A stretch of DNA of 64,000 nucleotides from Andeanibacterium sp036384795 (GTDB lineage Bacteria > Pseudomonadota > Alphaproteobacteria > Sphingomonadales > Sphingomonadaceae), in the NCBI GenBank assembly GCA_036384795.1, contig DASVLP010000033.1:7212-71211 (forward strand). Reading direction: 5' to 3'. Below the pieces are notes generated by a model that ran no database searches, was not told the DNA's origin, and was given only the letters and a program-made list of their open reading frames with translations. Positions within the stretch are counted from its first letter, which is position 1; each line of letters begins with the position of its first letter. Shown here piece by piece: positions 8,437-14,954 of the stretch. The translations under genes and the position numbers were made by a program.

Positions 8437-8838
8437 CTAGGCGAACGGATTTCGAACGGTCAACAGATCCTCGATCACCAGGCCGTGTTGCAGGTCTTCG
8501 CTGTAGAGTGTGTCGCATCCCGCTTCGAGCGCCGCAGCGAGGACCATGGCATCGTAGACCTGCAACCTGAAGCGTTCCGCCAGCACGACGCCGTGGTTGT
8601 GAATTTCGACGGTCAAGGGCAACACCCGCTCCGCCAGATCTACAATCGAGTTAAGGCATGGCATGATGCGATCCCAGCCATACCGCATCTTCCTGTGTGT
8701 CACGTTGGCAAACTCATTCAGCGATTGAACGCTGATGATATAGGGTTGGCTGCAAATCGCCTGGGCGACGTGCATCCTTGGATCGTCGCTATAAGCGTAG
8801 ATCAGGATATTGCTGTCCAGAAAAGGGCTAACGATCAT
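8437..8838 (-). CDS. vapC: PIN-domain ribonuclease toxin, VapC family
   Basis: Toxin of a type II toxin-antitoxin pair, 133 residues. The PIN fold is shown by the acidic residues expected in the active site: D8 (FLDSNILIYAY), E42 (SLNEFANV), D96 (VYDAMVLAAAL) and D115 (YSEDLQHG). The start overlaps the antitoxin stop as ATGA, the usual translational coupling of vapBC. PIN toxins cleave RNA, commonly initiator tRNA or rRNA loops; the target is not readable from sequence. Codon use is somewhat less GC-biased than in neighbouring genes, which fits acquisition by transfer (inference). Confidence 0.88.
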   Translation of the reverse strand: MIVSPFLDSNILIYAYSDDPRMHVAQAICSQPYIISVQSLNEFANVTHRKMRYGWDRIMPCLNSIVDLAERVLPLTVEIHNHGVVLAERFRLQVYDAMVLAAALEAGCDTLYSEDLQHGLVIEDLLTVRNPFA

Positions 8839-9071
8839 CCTCTCGAATTGGCTTCGTCGCGATCGAACTCGTAGCCTTCAGGCAACTTGAGACGCGCTTC
8901 GCGCATTACCTTGAGCGCTTCCTCGCGCGACATTCTCGCCCGAGCCTTGAAAAGTGCCAGCCGATCCTGCTCGACGTAGTCGCCCTCTTTGAGCCCCAGC
9001 TCGCGCACCAGATCGGCGGGCAGCCGAACCGCCAGGCTGTTGCCCCATTTCGCGACTTTCATCATGCCCAT
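8835..9071 (-). CDS. vapB: AbrB/MazE-type antitoxin VapB
   Basis: A 78-residue antitoxin. The N-terminal swapped-hairpin AbrB domain is clear (KVAKWGNSLAVRLPADLVRELGLKEGD, about residues 5-31). The C-terminal tail, rich in charged residues, would wrap the toxin. Three ATG codons (9071, 9065, 9062) compete as start; AGAGGTG lies 5 bases before the first and 11 before the second. The gene overlaps vapC by four bases. A perfect inverted repeat lies immediately upstream and is the likely operator for autoregulation. Confidence 0.85.
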   Translation of the reverse strand: MGMMKVAKWGNSLAVRLPADLVRELGLKEGDYVEQDRLALFKARARMSREEALKVMREARLKLPEGYEFDRDEANSRG

Positions 9072-9085
9072 TCCGGCACCTCTTG

Positions 9086-9112
9086 GATATACATTAGTGC
9101 GATATGTATATC
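9086..9112 (-). promoter_or_regulatory. Putative VapB operator (perfect inverted repeat)
   Basis: GATATACAT at 9086-9094 and its exact complement ATGTATATC at 9104-9112, with a 9-base spacer, lie 15 to 41 bases upstream of the first vapB ATG. The AT-rich palindrome stands out in this GC-rich region. AbrB-type antitoxins bind such dyads to repress their own operon (established for the family). Binding here is inferred. Confidence 0.7.
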
Positions 9113-9141
9113 ATAGGAGCCGATGAAGCAAACGAGACGCT

Positions 9142-9819
9142 TCACTCGCCCAGCAGCGCCTCGATTTCCTCGGTCGAACGCAGATCGGCGAACGCGAAGG
9201 CTAGGCTTGCCAATGTCGCCGCGTGCGCCTCGTCGTTCAGCGCGGCGTTGGCGTCGGCAGCCATGATCGTGCGATAGTTGCGCTGCATCGCGTCGCGCGC
9301 GGTGCTTTCGCAGCAGACGTTGGTCAGCGTGCCGGTGACGATCACGGTGTCGATCCCGTCGGCCTGCAGCCGGTCGTGCAGCTCGCTCGTTCCGGGAGTG
9401 AACGCGCTGAAGCGGCCTTTGGCGACCACCCGGTCCCCCTCCGTCACCTCGAGCTCGGGCCAAAGCTGCCAGTAATGCTCGCCCGGCCGGAAGCCCTGGC
9501 GGTGGATCGCGGCCATTCCGCCCAGCCGTTCCATCATCACGCGCCAGCTGCGGTCGATATCGTCGGGCGTGGTATATTGCACGAAGTAGTTGCGCCCGCC
9601 GGACGCGCGGATGGCGGCCGAAATCCGGTTGATGTTGCCGGAAATGCTGCGCGCCATCGGCACCTCGACCGGCGCGCCTTGCTCGACGAAGCCGTTCTGC
9701 ATGTCGATCACCACGTGCGCGGTACGCGCCGGATCGAGCGTGTCGAACACGTTCCTCACGCCGCCGCGACCCTCCGCCAGCCGGTCGAGGATTGCTTGGT
9801 GGTCGATTGCGTGCGGCAT
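9142..9819 (-). CDS. Isochorismatase-family cysteine hydrolase
   Basis: A 225-residue cysteine hydrolase. The catalytic triad is visible as D39 (VIDMQNGFV), K134 (AKGRFSAF) and C169 (TNVCCESTARDA), with the cis-peptide region VTGTLTN just before the cysteine. The start at 9819 is supported by GGGAGAC upstream, and the N-terminus MPHAIDHQAIL matches long-form members of the family. Substrates range from isochorismate to N-carbamoyl amino acids and ureas; the CCEST form resembles amidohydrolase members (ureidoacrylate or biuret type), but the substrate is unresolved. It stands alone between vapBC and a divergent lipoprotein gene. Confidence 0.8.
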   Translation of the reverse strand: MPHAIDHQAILDRLAEGRGGVRNVFDTLDPARTAHVVIDMQNGFVEQGAPVEVPMARSISGNINRISAAIRASGGRNYFVQYTTPDDIDRSWRVMMERLGGMAAIHRQGFRPGEHYWQLWPELEVTEGDRVVAKGRFSAFTPGTSELHDRLQADGIDTVIVTGTLTNVCCESTARDAMQRNYRTIMAADANAALNDEAHAATLASLAFAFADLRSTEEIEALLGE

Positions 9820-9963
9820 CGGTCGTCTCCCATTTTTCAGCGCTTTTGCGCGCTGCTTGTGCGCGCGGCAAGCCGCGACTGATCCGCGCCGCGCCGTGCG
9901 GCGCCAAGGAACGTCGGGCGCGTCGATCCGTTGCGTGTGTCGAGACGAAGAACGGAGCAAGCC

Positions 9964-10230
9964 ATGAAGCACACCAAGATCCTGCTCGCATCCGCGCTCG
10001 CCGTTGCGGCCCTGCCGCTCGGCGCTTGCGCGCACAACTATGCCGGCGAAGGTGCGATCGCGGGCGCGGCCGCCGGTGCCGGGGTGGCAGCGGTGACCGG
10101 CGGCGACGTCGCTCAGGGCGCGGCGATCGGCGGCGCGGCGGGTGCGGTCGGCGGCGCGCTGATCCACAAGGACGGCAAGTGCTATCGCCGCGATCGCGAC
10201 GGCCGCGAACATCGCGTCGATTGCGACTGA
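9964..10230 (+). CDS. Small glycine-zipper lipoprotein
   Basis: An 88-residue envelope protein. It begins with a lipoprotein signal peptide ending in the lipobox LGAC, with lipidated C22. A glycine- and alanine-rich stretch follows (about 28-70: GAIAGAAAGAGVAAVTGGD...GGAAGAVGGALI), the alternating small-residue pattern of glycine-zipper (YMGG / 17-kDa antigen-like) proteins that insert in or pack against the outer membrane. The charged C-terminus contains two cysteines. GGAG lies six bases upstream of the ATG. Function is unknown; likely stress or envelope related (inference). Confidence 0.75.
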   Translation: MKHTKILLASALAVAALPLGACAHNYAGEGAIAGAAAGAGVAAVTGGDVAQGAAIGGAAGAVGGALIHKDGKCYRRDRDGREHRVDCD

Positions 10231-10234
10231 CGCC

Positions 10235-10702
10235 TCAGGCGAACTCGAGCAGCGCCTCCAGTGCGCCGGAATCCGCGGCGCCTGGAGGCGTTGCGCCATG
10301 GCGTGCGAGGAATGCGTGGCGCACGATCTCGGCTTGCTGCTCGATGCCGTAGCGAGACAGCGGCCGTCCCGGCACCAGCTGGTAGCGATAGCGGCTGAGC
10401 GGATGGCGCCGCAGCGGCAGGAAAATTCCGCGCTGGTGCTGCCAGACGTGGGTCATTTCATGGATGAAGAGACCTTGGGCGGCCAGCGACGCCGTGCTGA
10501 AATCGTCGGCATAGGCATCGCCCCGCGGATGGAAGTGAATGTGCCCGCGCGGGGCCATCGTGACCCGCCGCGGCTGGAACGGAAACCACTTGCGCCGCCG
10601 GATGCGCACGTTTCCGTAATCGATCGCTTCGTCGAACACCGAACGGGCAAGCGCGATCTCGCCCGCCGTCAGCGGCCGCTCGCCGCCCGGCGGGCAAGCC
10701 AT
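10235..10702 (-). CDS. HExxH-containing putative zinc peptidase-like protein
   Basis: A 155-residue protein with a zinc-ligand motif HEMTH near residue 82 (LFIHEMTHVWQHQRG). It also has PRGHIHFHPRG upstream and a C-terminal IEQQAEIVRHAFLARHG segment that could supply the third ligand. This pattern resembles DUF4157-like or Vgr-related peptidases found beside various genes in sphingomonads. There is no signal peptide. It ends four bases from the convergent lipoprotein gene and starts five bases after the PCuAC stop on the same strand, so it is probably co-transcribed with the copper chaperone. Peptidase activity is inferred from the motif only. Confidence 0.6.
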   Translation of the reverse strand: MACPPGGERPLTAGEIALARSVFDEAIDYGNVRIRRRKWFPFQPRRVTMAPRGHIHFHPRGDAYADDFSTASLAAQGLFIHEMTHVWQHQRGIFLPLRRHPLSRYRYQLVPGRPLSRYGIEQQAEIVRHAFLARHGATPPGAADSGALEALLEFA

Positions 10703-10707
10703 GGCGT

Positions 10708-11202
10708 TCAGCGCGCCGCCCCCGGCGCTTCGATCGCGGCCGGAAAGCTGATCTTGTCGCCGGTGGCGAAGGTCAGGGTCACGTCGGTCTTGCCGCCGCT
10801 CATCAGCGAGGAATCAAGATCCATCGCCATCACGTGATTGCCGCCCGGGGCGAACCTGACCGTCTGCCCCTTGGGCACCGGGATGCTCGCCATTGCCGTC
10901 ATCGAGCTCATTCCGCCCGACTGCACAGTGGTGTGCAGCATCGCGCTTTTCGCGCCATCCACCGAAACTCCGGCGATCGAAGTGTCGGCATCGCCGTGGT
11001 TGGCAATGTCGAAATAGACCGCGCCGGGATTGCCCTTGACCGCCGGCAGCACCAGCCGCCCGTTGGACACGCTCAGGCCGGCAGGCGCATCTGGTGCCGA
11101 CGCTGAAGGAGGCGCGGCCGGGGCGTTCGATTGTTGGTGACATCCGGCAAGTCCGAAGCATGCAAGCGCGATGGCAACGGCGGCGAAACGGGCGGCTTTC
11201 AT
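10708..11202 (-). CDS. PCuAC copper chaperone lipoprotein
   Basis: A 164-residue periplasmic, probably membrane-anchored copper(I) chaperone. The signal peptide ends in lipobox LAGC (C21), followed by a low-complexity Ala/Pro/Ser linker and the PCuAC beta-sandwich. The copper motif is seen as MLHTTV with a following MSSM, then GNHVMAM (the H(M)x10Mx21HxM pattern). Family role: delivers copper to the CuA or CuB site of cytochrome oxidase. It starts the two-gene minus-strand unit with the HExxH gene and is divergent from dnaK. Confidence 0.85.
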   Translation of the reverse strand: MKAARFAAVAIALACFGLAGCHQQSNAPAAPPSASAPDAPAGLSVSNGRLVLPAVKGNPGAVYFDIANHGDADTSIAGVSVDGAKSAMLHTTVQSGGMSSMTAMASIPVPKGQTVRFAPGGNHVMAMDLDSSLMSGGKTDVTLTFATGDKISFPAAIEAPGAAR

Positions 11203-11251
11203 CGGCTTGCAGTCTCCTCGAATTGCGCGCGATTTCTAGGCGCGGTCAAAC

Positions 11252-11282
11252 CTTGTGCCAAGCAAAAGCGCACCTATATCGG
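11252..11282 (+). promoter_or_regulatory. Sigma-32 (RpoH) promoter of dnaK
   Basis: CTTG at 11252-11255, a 17-base spacer, then CCTATATCGG at 11273-11282. This fits exactly the alphaproteobacterial heat-shock consensus CTTG-N17/18-CYTATNTNNG (established knowledge). It ends 87 bases upstream of the dnaK ATG and explains heat induction without a CIRCE element. Confidence 0.75.
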
Positions 11283-11369
11283 CCCGGCAATTCGAGCCGC
11301 CGAAGGGCTTTGCCATGTCCGGGAAGCTCCACAGCGCGGCGTCCAACTGAAAGACAGGATGGGAAGTAA

Positions 11370-13292
11370 ATGGCCAAAGTAATCGGTATCGACCTCGGCA
11401 CGACGAACAGCTGCGTCGCAGTGATGGATGGGGGCAAGCCCAAGGTCATCGAAAACTCCGAAGGCGCGCGCACCACGCCCTCGATCGTCGCCTTCACCAA
11501 GGACGGTGAGCGGTTGATCGGCCAGCCGGCCAAGCGCCAGGCGGTGACCAATCCCGACAACACGATTTTCGCGGTGAAGCGCCTGATCGGCCGCCGCTTC
11601 GACGATCCGGTGACCAAGAAGGACACCGAGCTGGTCCCCTACACCATCGTCAAGGGCAAGAACGGCGACGCTTGGGTCAAGGCCGGCGGCGAAGACTATT
11701 CGCCCAGCCAGATCTCCGCCTTCATCCTGCAGAAGATGAAGGAAACCGCCGAGAGCTACCTGGGTGAGACGGTCAGCCAGGCGGTGATCACCGTTCCCGC
11801 CTATTTCAACGACGCGCAGCGCCAGGCAACCAAGGATGCGGGCCAGATCGCCGGCCTCGAAGTGCTGCGCATCATCAACGAACCGACCGCGGCGGCACTC
11901 GCCTACGGGCTCGAGAAGGAAGACGGCAAGACGATCGCGGTCTACGACCTCGGCGGCGGCACGTTCGACGTCTCGATCCTCGAGATCGGCGACGGCGTGT
12001 TCGAGGTGAAGAGCACCAACGGCGACACGTTCCTCGGCGGTGAAGACTTCGACAGCGCGGTGGTGGAATACCTCGCGGACTCCTTCAAAAAGAAGGAGAA
12101 CATGGACCTCAGGACCGACAAGCTCGCCCTCCAGCGGCTCAAGGAAGCCGCCGAGAAGGCCAAGATCGAGCTGTCGAGCGCGCAGCAGACCGAGATCAAC
12201 CTGCCGTTCATCACCGCGCGCATGGAAGGCGGCACCACCACGCCGCTGCACCTGGTGGAGACGATCACCCGCGCCGATCTGGAACGCCTGGTCGACAAGC
12301 TGATCCAGCGCACGCTCGAGCCGTGCAAGAAAGCGCTGGCCGACGCCGGCATCGACAAGAACGGGGTCGACGAGATCGTGCTGGTCGGCGGCATGACCCG
12401 CATGCCCAAAGTGCGCGAAGTGGTCGAGCAGTTCTTCGGCAAGAAGCCGCACACCGGCGTGAATCCGGATGAAGTCGTGGCGATGGGCGCGGCGATCCAG
12501 GCCGGCGTGCTGCAGGGCGACGTCAAGGACGTGCTGCTGCTCGACGTGACTCCGCTCTCCCTCGGCATCGAGACGCTGGGCGGCGTGTTCACCCGGATGA
12601 TCGATCGCAACACCACGATCCCGACCAAGAAGGCGCAAGTCTATTCGACCGCCGAGGACAACCAGCAGGCGGTGACGATCCGCGTGTTCCAGGGCGAGCG
12701 CGAGATGGCGGCGGACAACAAGTTGCTCGGCCAGTTCGACCTGGTCGGCATCCCGCCGGCGCCGCGCGGGGTGCCGCAGATCGAGGTCACCTTCGACATC
12801 GACGCGAACGGCATCGTGAACGTCAGCGCCAAGGACAAAGGCACCGGCAAGGAGCAGCAGATTCGCATCCAGGCTTCGGGCGGCCTGTCGGATTCCGACA
12901 TCGATCAGATGGTCAAGGACGCCGAGAAGTTCGCCGAGGAAGACAAGAAGCGGCGTGCCGCGGCCGAGGCGAAGAACAACGCCGACAGCCTGGTCCATGC
13001 GACCGAGAAGCAGCTGGAGGAGCACGGCGACAAGATCGACGCCGAGCTCAAGAGCCAGATCGAGGCGGCGATCGCGGAAGCCAAGACCGCGATCGAAGGC
13101 GGCGATCCCGATGCGATGAACGCGAAGACCCAGGCGCTCACCGAAGTGGCGATGAAGATGGGCCAGGCGATCTACAGCCAGGAGCAGGCGAACGCGGCTT
13201 CCGGCGGTGCCGCCGAGTCCGAGGCCGCTCCTGCCGAAGAAGAAGTGGTCGACGCCGAGTTCTCCGAAGTCGACGAAGAGAACAAGGGCTGA
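11370..13292 (+). CDS. dnaK: Molecular chaperone DnaK (Hsp70)
   Basis: A 640-residue Hsp70, the normal length. The nucleotide-binding domain (1 to about 385) starts GIDLGTTNSCVAV and contains AVITVPAYFNDAQRQATKDAG, NEPTAAALAYG, DLGGGTFDVSI and VGGMTRMP. The linker DVLLLDVTPLSLGIET leads into the substrate-binding domain with the helical lid. The C-terminus is acidic (VVDAEFSEVDEENKG), as in cytosolic DnaK. Works with DnaJ (next gene) and GrpE (7831). GGGAAG precedes the ATG, with the sigma-32 promoter upstream. Confidence 0.98.
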   Translation: MAKVIGIDLGTTNSCVAVMDGGKPKVIENSEGARTTPSIVAFTKDGERLIGQPAKRQAVTNPDNTIFAVKRLIGRRFDDPVTKKDTELVPYTIVKGKNGDAWVKAGGEDYSPSQISAFILQKMKETAESYLGETVSQAVITVPAYFNDAQRQATKDAGQIAGLEVLRIINEPTAAALAYGLEKEDGKTIAVYDLGGGTFDVSILEIGDGVFEVKSTNGDTFLGGEDFDSAVVEYLADSFKKKENMDLRTDKLALQRLKEAAEKAKIELSSAQQTEINLPFITARMEGGTTTPLHLVETITRADLERLVDKLIQRTLEPCKKALADAGIDKNGVDEIVLVGGMTRMPKVREVVEQFFGKKPHTGVNPDEVVAMGAAIQAGVLQGDVKDVLLLDVTPLSLGIETLGGVFTRMIDRNTTIPTKKAQVYSTAEDNQQAVTIRVFQGEREMAADNKLLGQFDLVGIPPAPRGVPQIEVTFDIDANGIVNVSAKDKGTGKEQQIRIQASGGLSDSDIDQMVKDAEKFAEEDKKRRAAAEAKNNADSLVHATEKQLEEHGDKIDAELKSQIEAAIAEAKTAIEGGDPDAMNAKTQALTEVAMKMGQAIYSQEQANAASGGAAESEAAPAEEEVVDAEFSEVDEENKG

Positions 13293-13314
13293 TCGTCCAA
13301 AATGGGTAAACCTT

Positions 13315-13344
13315 CCGCCACCGGCGCCCAGGCTCCGGTGGCGG
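13315..13344 (+). terminator. Hairpin between dnaK and dnaJ (attenuator-like)
   Basis: A perfect 10-bp stem (CCGCCACCGG at 13315-13324, complement at 13335-13344) with a 10-base loop, followed by TTTGGTT. The weak T tract suggests partial termination or mRNA processing that would lower dnaJ relative to dnaK. It lies wholly in the 71-base spacer. Confidence 0.55.
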
Positions 13345-13363
13345 TTTGGTTCGGGGCTGGGTA

Positions 13364-14482
13364 ATGGCGATCGAGACCGATTTTTACGAATTGCTGGAAG
13401 TCGACCGCGGGGCCGATGGGGCGACGATCAAGTCCGCGTTCCGCAAGCTTGCGATGCAGTATCATCCGGACCGCAATCCGGGCGACCACGAATGCGAAGC
13501 GCGCTTCAAGGCGATCAACGAAGCCTACGATTGCCTGAAAGACCCGCAGAAGCGCGCGGCGTACGACCGCTATGGCCATGCGGCGTTCCGCAACGGCATG
13601 GGCGGGGGCGCGCAGGCCGACTTCGGCGACCTGGGGGACATCTTCGAGACCATCTTCGGCAACGCCTTCGGCGGCGGCGCGAGACAGCGCCCGCGGCGTG
13701 GGGCCGATCTGCGCTACGATCTGGAGATCACGCTCGAAGAGGCGTTCCACGGCAAGGACACGACCGTCGAGGTCGACGTATCGGTCGCCTGCGAGCCCTG
13801 CGGCGGATCGGGCGCGCAAGCCGGAACCGGCAGCCGCACCTGCAACTTGTGCGGCGGCCGCGGAAAGGTGCGCGCGCAGCAGGGCTTGTTCGTGATCGAG
13901 CGGCCGTGCCCGACCTGCCACGGTTCGGGCCAGGTGATCGAAAGCCCGTGCAAGGTCTGCCGCGGCGAAGGGCGGGTCGATCAGCGGCAATCGCTCGAAG
14001 TCGCCATTCCTCCCGGGGTCGACAACGGCACCCGCATCCGCCTTGCCGGCAGGGGCGAAGCCGGCCCGCACGGCGCGCCTCCGGGCGATCTTTACATCTT
14101 TGTCCACGTCAAGCCGCACAAAGTGTTCCAGCGCGAGGGAACCACGCTGTTCACCCGCGTGCCGGTGAGCTTCACCACCGCGGCCCTTGGCGGAACGATC
14201 GAGATCCCCGGCCTGGACGGCGAGATCAATCCGATCGAAATCCCCGCCGGCATCCAGAGCAACAAGCAATTGCGTCGGCGCGGCGCGGGAATGCCGGTGC
14301 TGCAGGGGCGCGGGCGTGGCGACCTGGTTGCCGAAATCGTGGTCGAGACGCCGACCAAGCTCAGCAAAGAACAGAAAAAGATTCTCGAGCAGTTCCGCGC
14401 GACCGAAACCGGCGACGAATGCCCGGAAAGCAAGGGCTTCTTCGAAACGCTGAAGAACGCGTGGAACGACCTGACCGAGTGA
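13364..14482 (+). CDS. dnaJ: Chaperone protein DnaJ
   Basis: A 372-residue type I J-protein. The J domain (about 1-70) contains the HPD motif (YHPDRNPG) that triggers DnaK ATP hydrolysis. A short G/F-rich stretch follows, then four CxxCxGxG zinc modules: CEPCGGSG, CNLCGGRG, CPTCHGSG and CKVCRGEG. The C-terminal peptide-binding domains come last. The start is placed at 13364 (MAIETDFYELL), six codons inside the longest frame, because the J domain begins there. Follows dnaK with a hairpin between. Confidence 0.97.
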   Translation: MAIETDFYELLEVDRGADGATIKSAFRKLAMQYHPDRNPGDHECEARFKAINEAYDCLKDPQKRAAYDRYGHAAFRNGMGGGAQADFGDLGDIFETIFGNAFGGGARQRPRRGADLRYDLEITLEEAFHGKDTTVEVDVSVACEPCGGSGAQAGTGSRTCNLCGGRGKVRAQQGLFVIERPCPTCHGSGQVIESPCKVCRGEGRVDQRQSLEVAIPPGVDNGTRIRLAGRGEAGPHGAPPGDLYIFVHVKPHKVFQREGTTLFTRVPVSFTTAALGGTIEIPGLDGEINPIEIPAGIQSNKQLRRRGAGMPVLQGRGRGDLVAEIVVETPTKLSKEQKKILEQFRATETGDECPESKGFFETLKNAWNDLTE

Positions 14483-14486
14483 GCGG

Positions 14487-14954
14487 ATGAACACGCGCCC
14501 GTCCGTGCTGTTCGTCTGCCTCGGCAACATCTGCCGCTCGCCGCTTGCCGAAGCGGCATTCCGCAAGGAAGCCGAAGACGCAGGGCTCGACGTCGAAATC
14601 GATTCCGCCGGCACCGGCCATTGGCACGCGGGCAAGCCGCCCGATCCGCGCGCGCAGGCAATCGCGCTGGCGAACGGGATCGACATCTCGCACTACCGCG
14701 CGCGGCAGCTCGAAGCGGCCGACTTCGCGCGCTTCAGTCACATCTTCGCGATGGACTACGACAACCTCGCCACCATCCAGGCGCGCGCGCCCAAGGGCGC
14801 GACGGCCGAGATCGCGTTGCTGCTCGATTGGGTGCCCGGGCGGGAAGGGGCCGCGGTGGCCGATCCCTATTACGGCGGGGAAGAGCATTTCGAGGATACC
14901 TGGGCGGACATGACCGCCGCCGCGCAAGCGCTGGTCGCCCGGTTCAGGGCTTAG
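14487..14954 (+). CDS. Low-molecular-weight protein-tyrosine phosphatase
   Basis: A 155-residue LMW-PTP. The P-loop is at the N-terminus: C11 nucleophile and R17 in CLGNICRS, and the general acid lies in VADPYYGG. These enzymes dephosphorylate phosphotyrosine, in bacteria often regulators of exopolysaccharide export or stress kinases. The start is four bases after the dnaJ stop, so it may share the dnaK-dnaJ transcript; no polysaccharide genes are nearby. The 3' end overlaps the convergent patatin gene by 11 bases. Confidence 0.9.
   Translation: MNTRPSVLFVCLGNICRSPLAEAAFRKEAEDAGLDVEIDSAGTGHWHAGKPPDPRAQAIALANGIDISHYRARQLEAADFARFSHIFAMDYDNLATIQARAPKGATAEIALLLDWVPGREGAAVADPYYGGEEHFEDTWADMTAAAQALVARFRA

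Noticed and set aside
11274..13025. A 583-codon open frame antisense to dnaK
   Set aside because: Known artefact of GC-rich hsp70 genes (so-called antisense ORFs); no independent support.
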